From positions 1 to 64,000 of the forward strand of contig WSYJ01000180.1 of assembly GCA_020186115.1 (NCBI GenBank): DNA of 64,000 nt, in the 5' to 3' direction. The stretch is from Histomonas meleagridis (Eukaryota > Parabasalia > Tritrichomonadida > Dientamoebidae). Under the pieces are notes generated by a model that did no database searches, had not been told where the DNA came from, and saw nothing but the letters and a program-made list of their open reading frames with translations. The first letter of the stretch is position 1. Each line of letters begins with the position of its first letter. This document shows, piece by piece, positions 1 through 9,968 of this stretch. The position numbers and the translations under genes are program-made.

Positions 1-205
1 CATTGTCCTTTAAAATTTTGTAGCGATATTTACATTGTCCAGATGTTCGGGTATTTCCAAAAATCAGTGGTACTTTAGACCATTCTTTTCCATTCTCTAG
101 ATCTAATTGGCATAGCAATTTGTCCTCTTCATCTGTCCATTTGCGGATTGCTGCTCTTTGCTTGTTTCTCAGATCTAGAACTGCTCTAGCATTAGGGTCG
201 AATCT
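1..205 (-). other. Myb/SANT-like domain in frame after the transposase stop codon
   Basis: Read on the minus strand, in frame with the transposase, the sequence after the TAA is open to the window edge. It contains KWTDEEDKLL, then KEWSKVP and CKYRYKILKD. This is the spacing of aromatic and acidic residues seen in a single Myb/SANT repeat (W, then W, then a YRY-type third helix). The residues just before the stop (FDPSINDP) and just after it (FDPNARAV) look alike. The domain could supply DNA binding for the transposase. It could also be a separate gene cut by the window edge. Confidence 0.7.
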
Positions 206-1120
206 TTAAGGATCATTGATGCTTGGATCAAATTTCAAAAAAAGTTGTGCATCTTCAATAATTTGAAGCTCATTTTCACATTGGGGTATGAGCCCATTAA
301 AAGGGAAAGTATTTCTTCTGATATATTCATTTATGCACATTCCTCCATTTAAAATACAATACTTAAGTCTTGAATTTAATTGTCTAGTTAAAGCATTTAC
401 CTGTTCCATTGTAAGTATATTATTCCACCAATGACGGCATAAATTTATCATTTCATAGATCGTTTGTGGTTCTGATTGTTTGGATAACCATTCTTTAAGC
501 ATTGCCCATACTACTTCTATTGGATTCAAGTCTGGATTGTTTGCAGGCCAGATACCAAGTAAGTTGATTCGTTTTCTTAACCATAACATTGTTTCTTTTG
601 CTACATGAGATAGAGCATTGTCTTGCATAAAATAATTTTCATCTTTTCTGTTCAAGATTCCAAGTAGTTGAACGTTATGACAGTACTGCTCAGCATTAAT
701 TTCCACTGGAGAGACAACAAACTCTGACTTATAATTTATACCAATTGCACCGAAAATCATGATTTTTTTTGGCTGTTTTGTTTCATTCACATAAATATTT
801 TCATTTGTACTGCCATGTTTTTTCCATAAATATGAATTATCTGGACAAAATTGGATTTTACACTCATCACTAAACACAATTTTTTCATTTTTTTCCTCGT
901 TTTGTAACATAAAATAAGCGAAAGTAAGTCTTCTATCCAAGCATGCTTGAGTCATTTGAGGTCTCCTTTTGGGTGGTTTGAAAAAATAAATGTGATTCAT
1001 GTCTGATTTTTGCAATAGTTGATTTTTTGATTGATTTTTCTGGACTGCTTATTTGTTGTGAGTTATTGCTATCCTCTTCCTCCTGCTTAGACGCAGGGAG
1101 TCCCAATTAGAAATTAAATA
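1..1120 (-). mobile_element. Decayed Tc1/mariner-type transposase with a C-terminal Myb-like domain
   Basis: The minus strand carries a Tc1/mariner (IS630 superfamily) transposase. The main open segment runs from about 1000 (first ATG) down to 206. Its catalytic triad is visible: FSDE, then MQDNALSH, then NPDLNPIE, with 34 residues between the second Asp and the Glu, so it is DD34E. Upstream (about 1000-1090), a different frame encodes the end of the DNA-binding region (KSTIAKI), so one frameshift separates the N-terminal part. Downstream, a single TAA at 206-208 is followed in the same frame by a Myb/SANT-like domain running off the window edge. I saw no terminal inverted repeats. The element is cut off at the left end and is probably dead. 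Transposase identity is strong; whether the Myb part belongs to it is inference. Confidence 0.88.
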
Positions 1121-1130
1121 ATATGTTAAT

Positions 1131-1835
1131 ATTATTAATTATTTAATTGGTAATAATCTCGCTCGTTATCTGAATCAACGCTAGACAGGTCAACCCACGC
1201 ACCACCAACGGAAAAAAAAAAAAAAAAATTATATCCTGAAAGAACTTTATCCTGATCAGTCATTAAAAATATCTGGTTCTGGTAAGTTTCCCCGTGTTGA
1301 TTCAAATTAAGCCACAAGCTCCACCCCTGGTGTACCCTTCCGTCAATTCCTTCAAGTTTCAGCCTTGCGGTCGTAGTTCCCCCAGAGCCCATGAACTATT
1401 GATTTCTCTAATGGTCCTACTTCTAATAAAAAAAAATAAGCCCTCGTCGGCATAGTTTAAGGTAGGAACTACCCGGGTCTCTGATCCGGTTGGATACTCC
1501 TACTCTCGCCCTTGATCGATAGAAATCCACTTGATAGATGCTTTCGCCTTAGTTTCTCTCTCATGGGTCAAAACATTTCGCCGTTCGCCATGAAATAGAT
1601 CTATCCCCGATGAATCTCTTTGATCTTATTTAACTTTACTGAAAGTTAAATAAAAATTTCATACTGCGCAAAATCATTCAAGTATATTTATCCTTACTTT
1701 AAGCGTCCTGATTTGTTCACAGTGAACGTAATTTATAAAATTACTTAATATTAATTCAGACTACGAGCGTTTTAACTGCAACAATATGGGAGCAAACTTG
1801 CAGAGCTGGAATTACAGTGGGGAAACGATTCGTTC
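1131..1835 (-). rRNA. Partial, degenerate 18S (SSU) rRNA copy
   Basis: The reverse complement matches conserved SSU rRNA stretches in the right order. From high to low coordinate these are the 530-loop side (GTAATTCCAGCTC), the TTGCAGTTAAAACGCTCG stretch, the GTTCACTGTGAAC hairpin region, GGATTTCTATCGATCAAGG, the GAATTGACGGAAGGG universal site near 1350, AACACGGGGAAAC, and the AACGAGCGAGA stretch near 1155. It covers only about the middle half of an SSU gene, lacks both ends, and carries AT-rich insertions, including a run of 17 or so A (plus strand) near 1210 where GGCCATGCACC would be expected. The wording resembles trichomonad 18S as I know it. It is flanked by a transposase remnant and an ankyrin-family remnant, so it is a dispersed pseudogene and not part of an rDNA unit. 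Confidence 0.93.
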
Positions 1836-1845
1836 ATATTGTTCC

Positions 1846-2500
1846 CAAAAGAAAAAGTTTTCTACATATTTCAAATATTTGAAAGCAACTCAAACGAAAG
1901 AAAAAGAAATTAACAGAAAATTTCCAAATATCATTGAAGATTTTAAGCAATATATACTTAAAATATACAATGATTATTCTCTTGTTATAAAAATTAATGA
2001 AATTAATTTTGATTCATTTGGGAAAACTTTTTTGGAAAACAATTGTTCATATTTGATTTTGACTTTAATCAAAGAATTAAATCATCACTTTATGAAAGAG
2101 GTTCGATTATTCAATGTGATACAACATTAATTGATTATGTAGCATTTTTTGGATCTATTAAATGTTTTAAATATTTACTTATGAATGGTGCAAGTGTAGA
2201 AAATACATGTAAATATGCATTTGCAGGCGGAAATGAAGAAATCATTCATTTATGTGAACAAAATCATTCATCATTTGAAGATGCATATGAAACAGCAATT
2301 TAATGTCATAAAAATGACATCTTTAAATATATTTATGAAAATAAATTGGATGGAAATTTGATTACTGAATTGGGTTGTGTTTGTATTAATAGTGGAAATT
2401 ATCAAACCCTTTTCATTTTTGATAGAAGAAGGCATGAAAATCAATAAAAAATTATAAATGTATCAGCAAGAAATGGAAATTTCTATCTCTTTAACCATTA
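1846..2500 (+). pseudogene. Decayed DUF3447-type ankyrin gene fragment
   Basis: Pieces of the DUF3447 region shared by the four large ankyrin genes of this window are recognisable in shifting frames: RIKSSLYERG, then IDYVAFFGSIKCFKYLLMNG, then KYAFAGGNEEIIHLCEQNHS, then SSFEDAYETAI, which is followed at once by TAA. Further downstream HKNDIFKYIYENKL is still readable. The 5' part is missing, because homology starts right at the end of the 18S fragment. At least one frameshift (near 2040-2060) and several stops break it. No ankyrin array follows. It is a dead copy, possibly joined to the rRNA fragment by a rearrangement. Confidence 0.85.
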
Positions 2501-2619
2501 ATATGAGGTACTTCACGTACAAGCTTCAAGGATTTATCGTCATACATAAATTACACAAATAATTCTATGAGATTGCCAAAAATAAATTGACAATAACAGT
2601 GAAATAATTTACTAATAAT

Positions 2620-3381
2620 ATGCTTGGTAGGAGAAGAAGAAAAGTTAATCCATCACAAGCACCTCGAGACCAATTTGGACGTAAAGTTTTCCATGGTGCT
2701 TTCACTGGTGGTTTTTCTGCTGGAAATTTCAATACAGTTGCAGATTCAGAGGGATTTGTTTCGCAACCATTTTTTTCTTCCAGAGATCGGAAAACAGTTG
2801 TTCCAAAGAAAACAATGGAAGACTTTATGGATGCTGAAGATTTTGATTCCATGGGTAAGTCTCAAATTAAAGTTGCTGAAGTAAAAAAGTTTCGTGATTC
2901 ATCTGGTCAATTGCTTTCCTTCTCAGAGCAAGAAGTTCAACTACTTGAACATTTTGGATTTGGAGTAGCCGATTTATATGGAAATCAACCATTTCCATTT
3001 TTTTCACATCAAGCTCTGCAAAATGATCAAGAAGTAGATTCCAATGATTGGATTGACGTGCCATCTCCGCAATATCCACCCAAAAACATACAGCCAGTAC
3101 CAACAACTTTTGATTCAAACAAGATCATCAATCTTCCACAGCTTCAATCATTTATATCAATCACCCCAAGTGCCCAGGATGATGACACCTTCAGTATCCA
3201 GTCTATGTTTCACCTCGAGGGTGAAGGCGAAGAAGCTAAAGAAAGATATGGCGGACCAGAAAAACGCACGCGTGTGCCATGGGAACCAGCCAAATTACTC
3301 CGCCAGAGGTTTTCTGTCAATGTACATGGTGTTGCGGCGATTACGGACCCAAAACATCACAGAAGGAGAAGAGATGATTAA
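2620..3381 (+). CDS. GPATCH1/TGH-type N-terminal (DUF1604) protein without a G-patch
   Basis: This is a 253-residue protein starting at the ATG at 2620. Residues 18-40 (GRKVFHGAFTGGFSAGNFNT) and the later EDFMDAEDF match the conserved N-terminal domain of GPATCH1 (human) and TOUGH (plants), which are spliceosome-associated RNA-processing factors. Those family members are much longer and carry a G-patch after this domain. Here the rest is short and polar, ends in an RRRR-rich tail, and shows no G-patch glycine pattern. It may be a reduced family member. It likely acts in the nucleus with late spliceosomal complexes, by family knowledge only. The frame is clean and has no close neighbour on the same strand. 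Confidence 0.75.
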   Translation: MLGRRRRKVNPSQAPRDQFGRKVFHGAFTGGFSAGNFNTVADSEGFVSQPFFSSRDRKTVVPKKTMEDFMDAEDFDSMGKSQIKVAEVKKFRDSSGQLLSFSEQEVQLLEHFGFGVADLYGNQPFPFFSHQALQNDQEVDSNDWIDVPSPQYPPKNIQPVPTTFDSNKIINLPQLQSFISITPSAQDDDTFSIQSMFHLEGEGEEAKERYGGPEKRTRVPWEPAKLLRQRFSVNVHGVAAITDPKHHRRRRDD

Positions 3382-3548
3382 TTTGCTTGTTTTTATATAA
3401 ACGGATTTTTTTTAATTATTTGAGCTAATATTTGCTTTTCAAGTTGTTATGTTTATATCTTGTAAAACAGTTTTCTATAATCATTTTAACTAATGAAATG
3501 ATTCTAGAGAATAATGAGATTTAGAAACACAAATTTTGTATCTAGTAT

Positions 3549-3571
3549 TTATATATATATATATATATATA
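3549..3571. repeat. (TA)n microsatellite
   Basis: A simple TA dinucleotide run lies in the gap between the GPATCH1-like gene and the end of ankyrin gene A. Nothing else is recognisable between about 3385 and 3630. Confidence 0.9.
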
Positions 3572-3636
3572 AAAAGCATAAAAAATTATAAATTTTTATT
3601 TTTTCCTAAAATAAAACCTCGAGATTTGAAATTTTA

Positions 3637-6600
3637 TTATAGAAATAGAGGTATAACATCAAGATTACCATATTCTGCTGCAATTGAAAGCACATTATTA
3701 TATAAGTTAAATAAAGATCAAATATGACATTGAAATTTGAAATAACAAGAAGAATTATCATCCAAAAAAATATTTAAACTTCTTTTCCATAAATAATAAT
3801 ATCTTTTCTTTTGAGAAGTTTTTTAATTATTGGGATGTTACCCAGTTTCGATGCATACATAATAGCTGTCCAAATTCATTTAAATAAGCACCAAATTCAG
3901 CATTAAAACCTCAAATTATTCAATAAAATCTCAAAATAAATCAACAAAAATCTCTTGAATTTACATTAATTTCTTTCTTCTTAAGAAGTAATTTAACAAT
4001 TTCAACGTTTTGTTCTATTGTTTCATAAATAAGCACTGTTCTTCCAAAAATTAGTTAGAAACAGTGAAAAAAATTAATTTTACATCGATTAAGATTATTT
4101 AACTTTTTCCTTAATGTTTACATTAATATTTTTATGTTTAAGAATGGATTTGATTACTTCGATGTTACCATAAAAACATGCCATCATTAATGCAGTTCGA
4201 AACAATATTTTTAAATATCAAATATATTTTAAAATCACGAAATAATTGAAAAAAACTTTGTTAAAATACAAATATATATTTTTAGCATTAATATTAAGTT
4301 CTTCTCTATGAACAAACATGTTAACAATTTCAATATTACCACTTTGTATTGAGAACATTAGAGCTGTGTCAAATTCTTCAATAAAATTCCAGATTTTATT
4401 AAATAATATCAAATAATTGAAATAAATAATAAATATAACAAATAAATATTTTTAACATTGATATCAATATCTTTATGTTCAAGAAGTAATTTAACAATTT
4501 CTGTGTGATTATTTTCACAGGCTTCCATAAGTGCAGTTCGAAATAAAATGAACATTTTCTAAAATTTATTTTTAAACTCCAAATTATTATAACAAATTAC
4601 ATACATATATAATTAACTGATCTTGAATTGACATCAATATCTTTTTGCTCGAGAAGTAATTTTGCTATATCTAAATATCCAAAATGAGTTGCTGTAAATA
4701 ATGCAGTCCAAAATAAATCAAATAATTTCCATATATCGCCTAAAAATTGAAAATTAATTAAACAGACTTTTCATAAAATAAACAAATATCTTTAATATTA
4801 ATATCAACATCTTTATTTTGAAGAAGAAATTGAACAATTTTAGTGTAACCGTTTTTAGTTGCGATCATTAGTGCTGTTTTATGTAATTTGACTAAATACC
4901 AAATATATTTTTTCAATATCAAATTAATAAAATAAATATTCAATAAAATAATTAAATATCTTTAACATTAACATCAATCTCTTCATGTTCAAGAAGTAAA
5001 TCTACTATTTTTATAAGATTATGTTTAATTGCGATCATTAATGCTGTTTTATAGAATCAGAAAAAAAATTAAATATTCTTTTGATATATGAAAATTTTTA
5101 AAATTAACATTAATTCCATCTTGTTTAAGAAGGAAATTAACATATTTAGTATAACGTTTTTTGACAGCAATTAAAAGCAAAGTGTTATATAAAGTGAATG
5201 TATTCTAAATATTTAAAAGAAATACCAAATAATTGTTATTAATATATACATAAAATTAAAATTAATATCTTTAGCATTAATATCAAAATTTCCAGTTTCA
5301 ATAATAAATATTACAACTTCTTTTTGCTTATTTTTAATGGCTTCTACCAATGGATTTCTAAATTATTTGAATAATTCCTAAATATTATTATAGAATAAAT
5401 AATTAATATATATGGAACTGAATAAAAAAAATAAATATCTTGATCAATTGAAAGATCATAATATTTATACATGTATTTAATAATATCAAGATAACCATAT
5501 CCAGCTGCAAATGTAAAAGCATTCAGAAATATTTATAGATTATATATAATATTATAAACAAACAGATACTTTCTTCTTTATATGATAATGTTCTTGTTCA
5601 AAAATCTGTTTTACAGTATCAATAAGCCCGAACTTGCATGCACAACAAAGTATTTTATTTAATAATTAAGAAAATATAGATTAATAGTTATAATACATGA
5701 AAGTAAGTTAAACTTTTCATAATATAATTAAACTTCCTGATTAATTCCAATTTCAATTTCCTTCTTATCAAGAAACGATTTAAAAAAATTAATGAGTTTA
5801 GATTGAATCAAATCAATATCACCTTCAAATATTTTGTAATGTTCAAATATATTTAATAAATAATTTAAAATTAAAATAAATATCATCAGAATTATTAAAA
5901 CTTTCATAATCTAGATACTTCAAAATCTTTTTAAGTTTATCTCGATATTTAAATGATAAAAAGAAATTATAATTATTAGGTTAAAATATCAAATTAATAA
6001 AATAATCCTTTTTTTCATCAAAATTTAATGCTTTTTGTATAAGAAAATTTTTAACAATTTCTTTAATATTGTTATTTATTATTGCTGTAAATAATTCATC
6101 AAAAAAAATTAATGAACATCATCAAAATTACCTTTTACATTTATAACATTTATAGTGGTTTTCTTGAATCCCTCTATAGTTGCAATTATTAGTGCTGTAT
6201 CAAATTATATTAAGAAATTATTTATACTTGTATGAAACAAAAAATATTATATATGAACATCAAGATCATCATAATCATCATAATCATCTTGATCCTCATC
6301 AAGAAGTAAACAAGTAGTTTCTATTAGACCTTTTTGAAAAGCTTTTATAAAAGCTGCATTAATAAATTATAAGAAAAATCAAATAAAATTTAAGATTTAT
6401 AAATTTTTAAAACAATCTTCAAAAGATTGAAAAAAAAATTATTACATTTATACCAATCAATAAAAGTGTTAAGAATCAAATTTACAGTATATGAATCCAA
6501 TAAGGATTGACGTGTATCTTTACTAATTAAAATATCAAGGGTATCGTAAAATTATTTTAGCAAATACCAAATATTATTTTGAAATAAGAAATCATTAAAA

Positions 6601-7622
6601 CAAATTTTAAATGAAACAAATAAATATTTTTAGCATTTATATCAATTCCTTCTTGTTCAAGAAGTAATTTAACGATTTCTGTATGACCATTTAAAGATGC
6701 TTTCATAAGTGCTGTTTTAAATAATTTAAATAATTTCCAAATATTATTTTGAAATATTAAATTATTAAAATAAATTCTAAATAAAATAAATAAATATCTT
6801 CAGCATTAATATCAATTCCTTCTTGTTCAAGAAGTAGTTTAACGATTTCTGTACTACCAAATGTGGATGCTAAAATAAGTAGTGTTTTAAACGATTGAAA
6901 TATTTTTCAATTATTATTGTGAAATATCAAATTATTAAAACAAATAATAAATAACTTATACAAATATCTCTGATATTAACATCAATCACATTTTTCTTAA
7001 GAATCATTTCTACTACATTTACTTTTTCATCGCGAATTGCTTCCATTAATGCTTTTTTTAAAAATATCAGTATTTAGGAAAAAAATATTATAATATTAAA
7101 CTTCAAAAACTAAAAAAAATATATATCATCATTTATATCATCTTTTATCTTTTGTAGAAGCATTAAAATAATTTTATATTTTTTACGATAATTAAAAACA
7201 TTTGTTAAAGCGCTTTCTAATAATGAATTGAAACATTATAAAACTTAATAAAATATTAAAAAATCAAAATAAATATTATTAAAATACAATAAACATCTTT
7301 AATATATATATCAATTTTTTCATTTTGCAGAAGTGTCATAACAATTTTTGGATAACGTTTATTGACTGCATGTATTAATGCTGTTTTAAATAATGTGAAT
7401 AATTTCCTAATCAAATTTTTAAACTTTAACTAAACAAAATATATTTTGAAAATCACTTTAAAACATCACGAATATTAACATCTATTTCATTATGTTTAAC
7501 AAGCAATTCAACTATTTCAGTAAAACAATATTTAGTAGCATAAATTAGTGGTGTATTAAATAATTAAAATTATTTCCAAATATTATATAAAAATTTTGAT
7601 TAGAACAAACAAACTTTAAAAA
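3637..7622 (-). repeat. Ankyrin gene A: tandem array of about 23 ankyrin segments with spacers
   Basis: Reading the minus strand from 7622 down, about 23 short ankyrin segments follow each other with a period near 170 bp. Each has the pattern TALxxA...G..EIVKLLLEQ..DIN, and each is separated by an AT-rich spacer. The spacer I measured at 6716-6798 is exactly 83 nt, with an in-frame TAA, the same length as in gene D. Several middle units (about 5100-6550) are diverged. The last segment (IAAEYGNLDVIPLFL) ends in TAA TAA at 3634-3639, a plausible natural end. The segments are read as coding parts of the gene whose 5' part is at 7623-8819. The spacers must be removed or bypassed for that to hold. 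Functional status is unproven. Confidence 0.8.
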
Positions 7623-8819
7623 TCAAAATGAAAAACTTATGACATTTACATTTATGCCTTTTAGTTTAAGAACATATGATACAAGTTCACTATTATTTGA
7701 GACGACTGATGAAAAAACTAAAAATAAAGGAACTTTTTCTACATGCTCCATAAAAAATCTTGTAAGATATAAATTACCCAATTTTGCTACCTCATAAATC
7801 AAAGAATCATTAACATCCATTCCTTCATCTAATAAAAAAGAAAGAATTTCATTGTTATTATGTTGAATACATTTTTTCCCTAAATATTTTAAATCTTTGA
7901 TTTTTGTAATTTTCTTTTCATAAAGATATAAAAAAATGTCATTTTGATGGAACTCAATTGCTGCTTCATATGAACCTCTAAAAGATATATTATTTTGCTC
8001 ACATATATGAATCAGTTCAAGATTTCCACTTGCAACCGCATATTTAGCAGTTTCACTTAAATCAGCTCCATTTAACAACAAAAATTTAAAACATTTAATC
8101 GAATTAAAAAATGCAGCATAGTCAATAAGTCGAACATTTTCTTGATTAATAAATGTGCATCTTTCATATAAAGATGGAGGAATTACTTGATTAATATCAA
8201 AGTTATTTAATGATGACATTTCTTGAAGTGTATTAACATCATCATTTCGAATAATTTTTGAAATTTTTAATTGATTAACTCCTTCAAAAACATAATCTTT
8301 ATGAAGATCTTCATCAGTTTTATATACTTTTTTTAGTTCCTTTTGAAAACATTTAGTAACTTTCTTATTATAATCTCCACAACGTTGATCCGGACGAAGA
8401 GATTTTCCTTCATCAATTATGTAATTAACTAAAATTAGTGAACCTTTTTGAACAGCAAATTTTGGTGATATTAATCCTTGTTCAATTAATACTGCAAGAA
8501 GGTAATTTGATTCTTGCGATTTTAAGAGAGTAAGACATTGTGCAAAAACTTCAATTAAATCAAAATTGACATCATTTATTTCTTTTTCTTTATCTTTAAG
8601 TTGTTGTAAAAATTGAATATAAAGGATAAATGAATCCTTATGAGAAACAAAGGATTCATAAATCAGATAACAAACAATAACATTAAATGAATAAGGGAAA
8701 TTTTCATCATATAAGGCAACTATTAATTGAATTGTTTCATCAATGTTATCCAAATTTATTTCTAATATTTTTTGTTGGATGATTTTTTGCCATAAGAAAA
8801 TGTCGTCTCGATTGGACAT
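7623..8819 (-). CDS. Ankyrin gene A, 5' segment: DUF3447-domain ankyrin protein
   Basis: The long open 5' segment codes for about 398 residues from the ATG at 8819. The frame stays open upstream but without an ATG. The sequence TTTCATCCC lies just upstream of this ATG and resembles a trichomonad initiator. Residues run through an alpha-helical N-terminal part and then the DUF3447 motifs ELKKVY, KIIRNDDVNTLQEMSS, SLYERCTFINQ, IDYAAFFNSIKCFKFLLLNG and KYAVASGNLELIHICEQNN. The end is degenerate ankyrin repeats leading straight into the array at 3637-7622. DUF3447 proteins are a very large trichomonad family with no established role; ankyrin repeats bind other proteins. No signal peptide or membrane segment is seen. 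Confidence 0.85.
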   Translation of the reverse strand: MSNRDDIFLWQKIIQQKILEINLDNIDETIQLIVALYDENFPYSFNVIVCYLIYESFVSHKDSFILYIQFLQQLKDKEKEINDVNFDLIEVFAQCLTLLKSQESNYLLAVLIEQGLISPKFAVQKGSLILVNYIIDEGKSLRPDQRCGDYNKKVTKCFQKELKKVYKTDEDLHKDYVFEGVNQLKISKIIRNDDVNTLQEMSSLNNFDINQVIPPSLYERCTFINQENVRLIDYAAFFNSIKCFKFLLLNGADLSETAKYAVASGNLELIHICEQNNISFRGSYEAAIEFHQNDIFLYLYEKKITKIKDLKYLGKKCIQHNNNEILSFLLDEGMDVNDSLIYEVAKLGNLYLTRFFMEHVEKVPLFLVFSSVVSNNSELVSYVLKLKGINVNVISFSF

Positions 8820-8994
8820 TGGGATGAAAGACAAATATAAACCGACTTTTGCATTCAATTTCAGTGATTTTTCTGAAGTTTATATTTCTGACAGACCAAC
8901 ATAAAATTTGAATGAAAAACGTTTGCATATTTAAGGACTTTACTTAGTAATCTTAACATGCTTCGCAAATACATCCTTCATTGTACGTATTCAA

Positions 8995-9325
8995 CGATCC
9001 TTAGCCATTTGTTAACATCCAATCAATAACAGTGTACATCTTTTTAATTGTTGATACGAAAGTCATTAACAACGACTCTGTTGGCTTACCGCCAAATGTA
9101 ACGACCTTGTTCAGTTGAAGCCCTTCTCAACTAACATTTTCAAGATTTGTATAACTACTTTTTCATCTGGACAATATACTAAATTTGTGGGTCCTAACTT
9201 TCCATCTTTGTCACTCTATGAACTAGAAATTTAGATTTCTTCGAACTTTTCTTCTTTATCACTCGAAATTGATGATTTGCCTTCTTTGACATTATCATTT
9301 TCTTTTGTTTCATCACCAAGAAAAA
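8995..9325 (-). pseudogene. Unidentified gene remnant
   Basis: On the minus strand a coding-like stretch reads KENDNVKEGKSSISSDKEEK, then after stops GPTNLVYCPDEKVVIQILKM, LVEKGFN, and after a one-base frame change NKVVTFGGKPTESLLMTFV and KKMYTVIDWMLTNG followed by TAA at 9001-9003. At least two stops and one frameshift break it. The composition looks like a protein and unlike the surrounding intergenic DNA. I do not recognise the family. Confidence 0.45.
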
Positions 9326-9968
9326 ATATTTAAAAATATACAAAATTGGTAATTATTTATATTGGAGTACCAGATGAACTCAGAAAAACTTAACAAAATG
9401 CACACGCGCTCCAATTTTTTTGCTATTTTGTGCTTAGATTTTTAGAAGCATTTCTGAGAGTTCCCTGGCTGCGGCCCCTTCTTCTTGTACTTGCACCAAC
9501 ATAAACAGTACTTTCACTTAAAATCATTAAACATATATTTAAGCAATATGATAATTATTTTAAAAGTTTTTCAAAAACAAACACAAGACTCAAAATGATT
9601 TAAACCCAGAATATCTGATAATTTACATTTGCTCAATGAATTTATCTTTTTCAATGTTTGAAATATTCCTTTTATGAACATGTTTGTAGTTTTGTTCTTA
9701 TCATTTTGTTGTTTTGAAATTTCATTATCACCAATTTCTTCTTTTTTATTTTGATTCGAATCATTAATATAATAAGTAATGTATTGTTATTTTGTTCTCA
9801 TTTGTTTGAAATTCATCATCATAAATAAAAGAATAATAATATTTATAATAAGCTGAACTGTGTAACCAAAATATATAAATTCTGTTTCATTATAAATATG
9901 CGATAAATTAATATAATTATACAACTTTAATTATTATTTATTTGCTCCAATTTTTAATATAAAAATAT
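9326..9968. other. Intergenic gap, nothing firm
   Basis: This holds AT-rich DNA between the remnant and the HECT gene. A 34-codon minus-strand reading frame from the ATG at 9527 contains a basic stretch (TRRRGRSQG) in an unusually GC-rich patch near 9460-9500. It is too short to call. The last 60 bases should hold the 3' end of the HECT transcript. Confidence 0.5.

Noticed and set aside
1135-1392. An 85-codon minus-strand reading frame
   Set aside because: It lies wholly inside the 18S rRNA fragment and reads its conserved sites.
1786-2130. A 114-codon plus-strand gene
   Set aside because: Its start lies in the antisense of the 18S piece and the rest is a wrong-frame read of the DUF3447 remnant.
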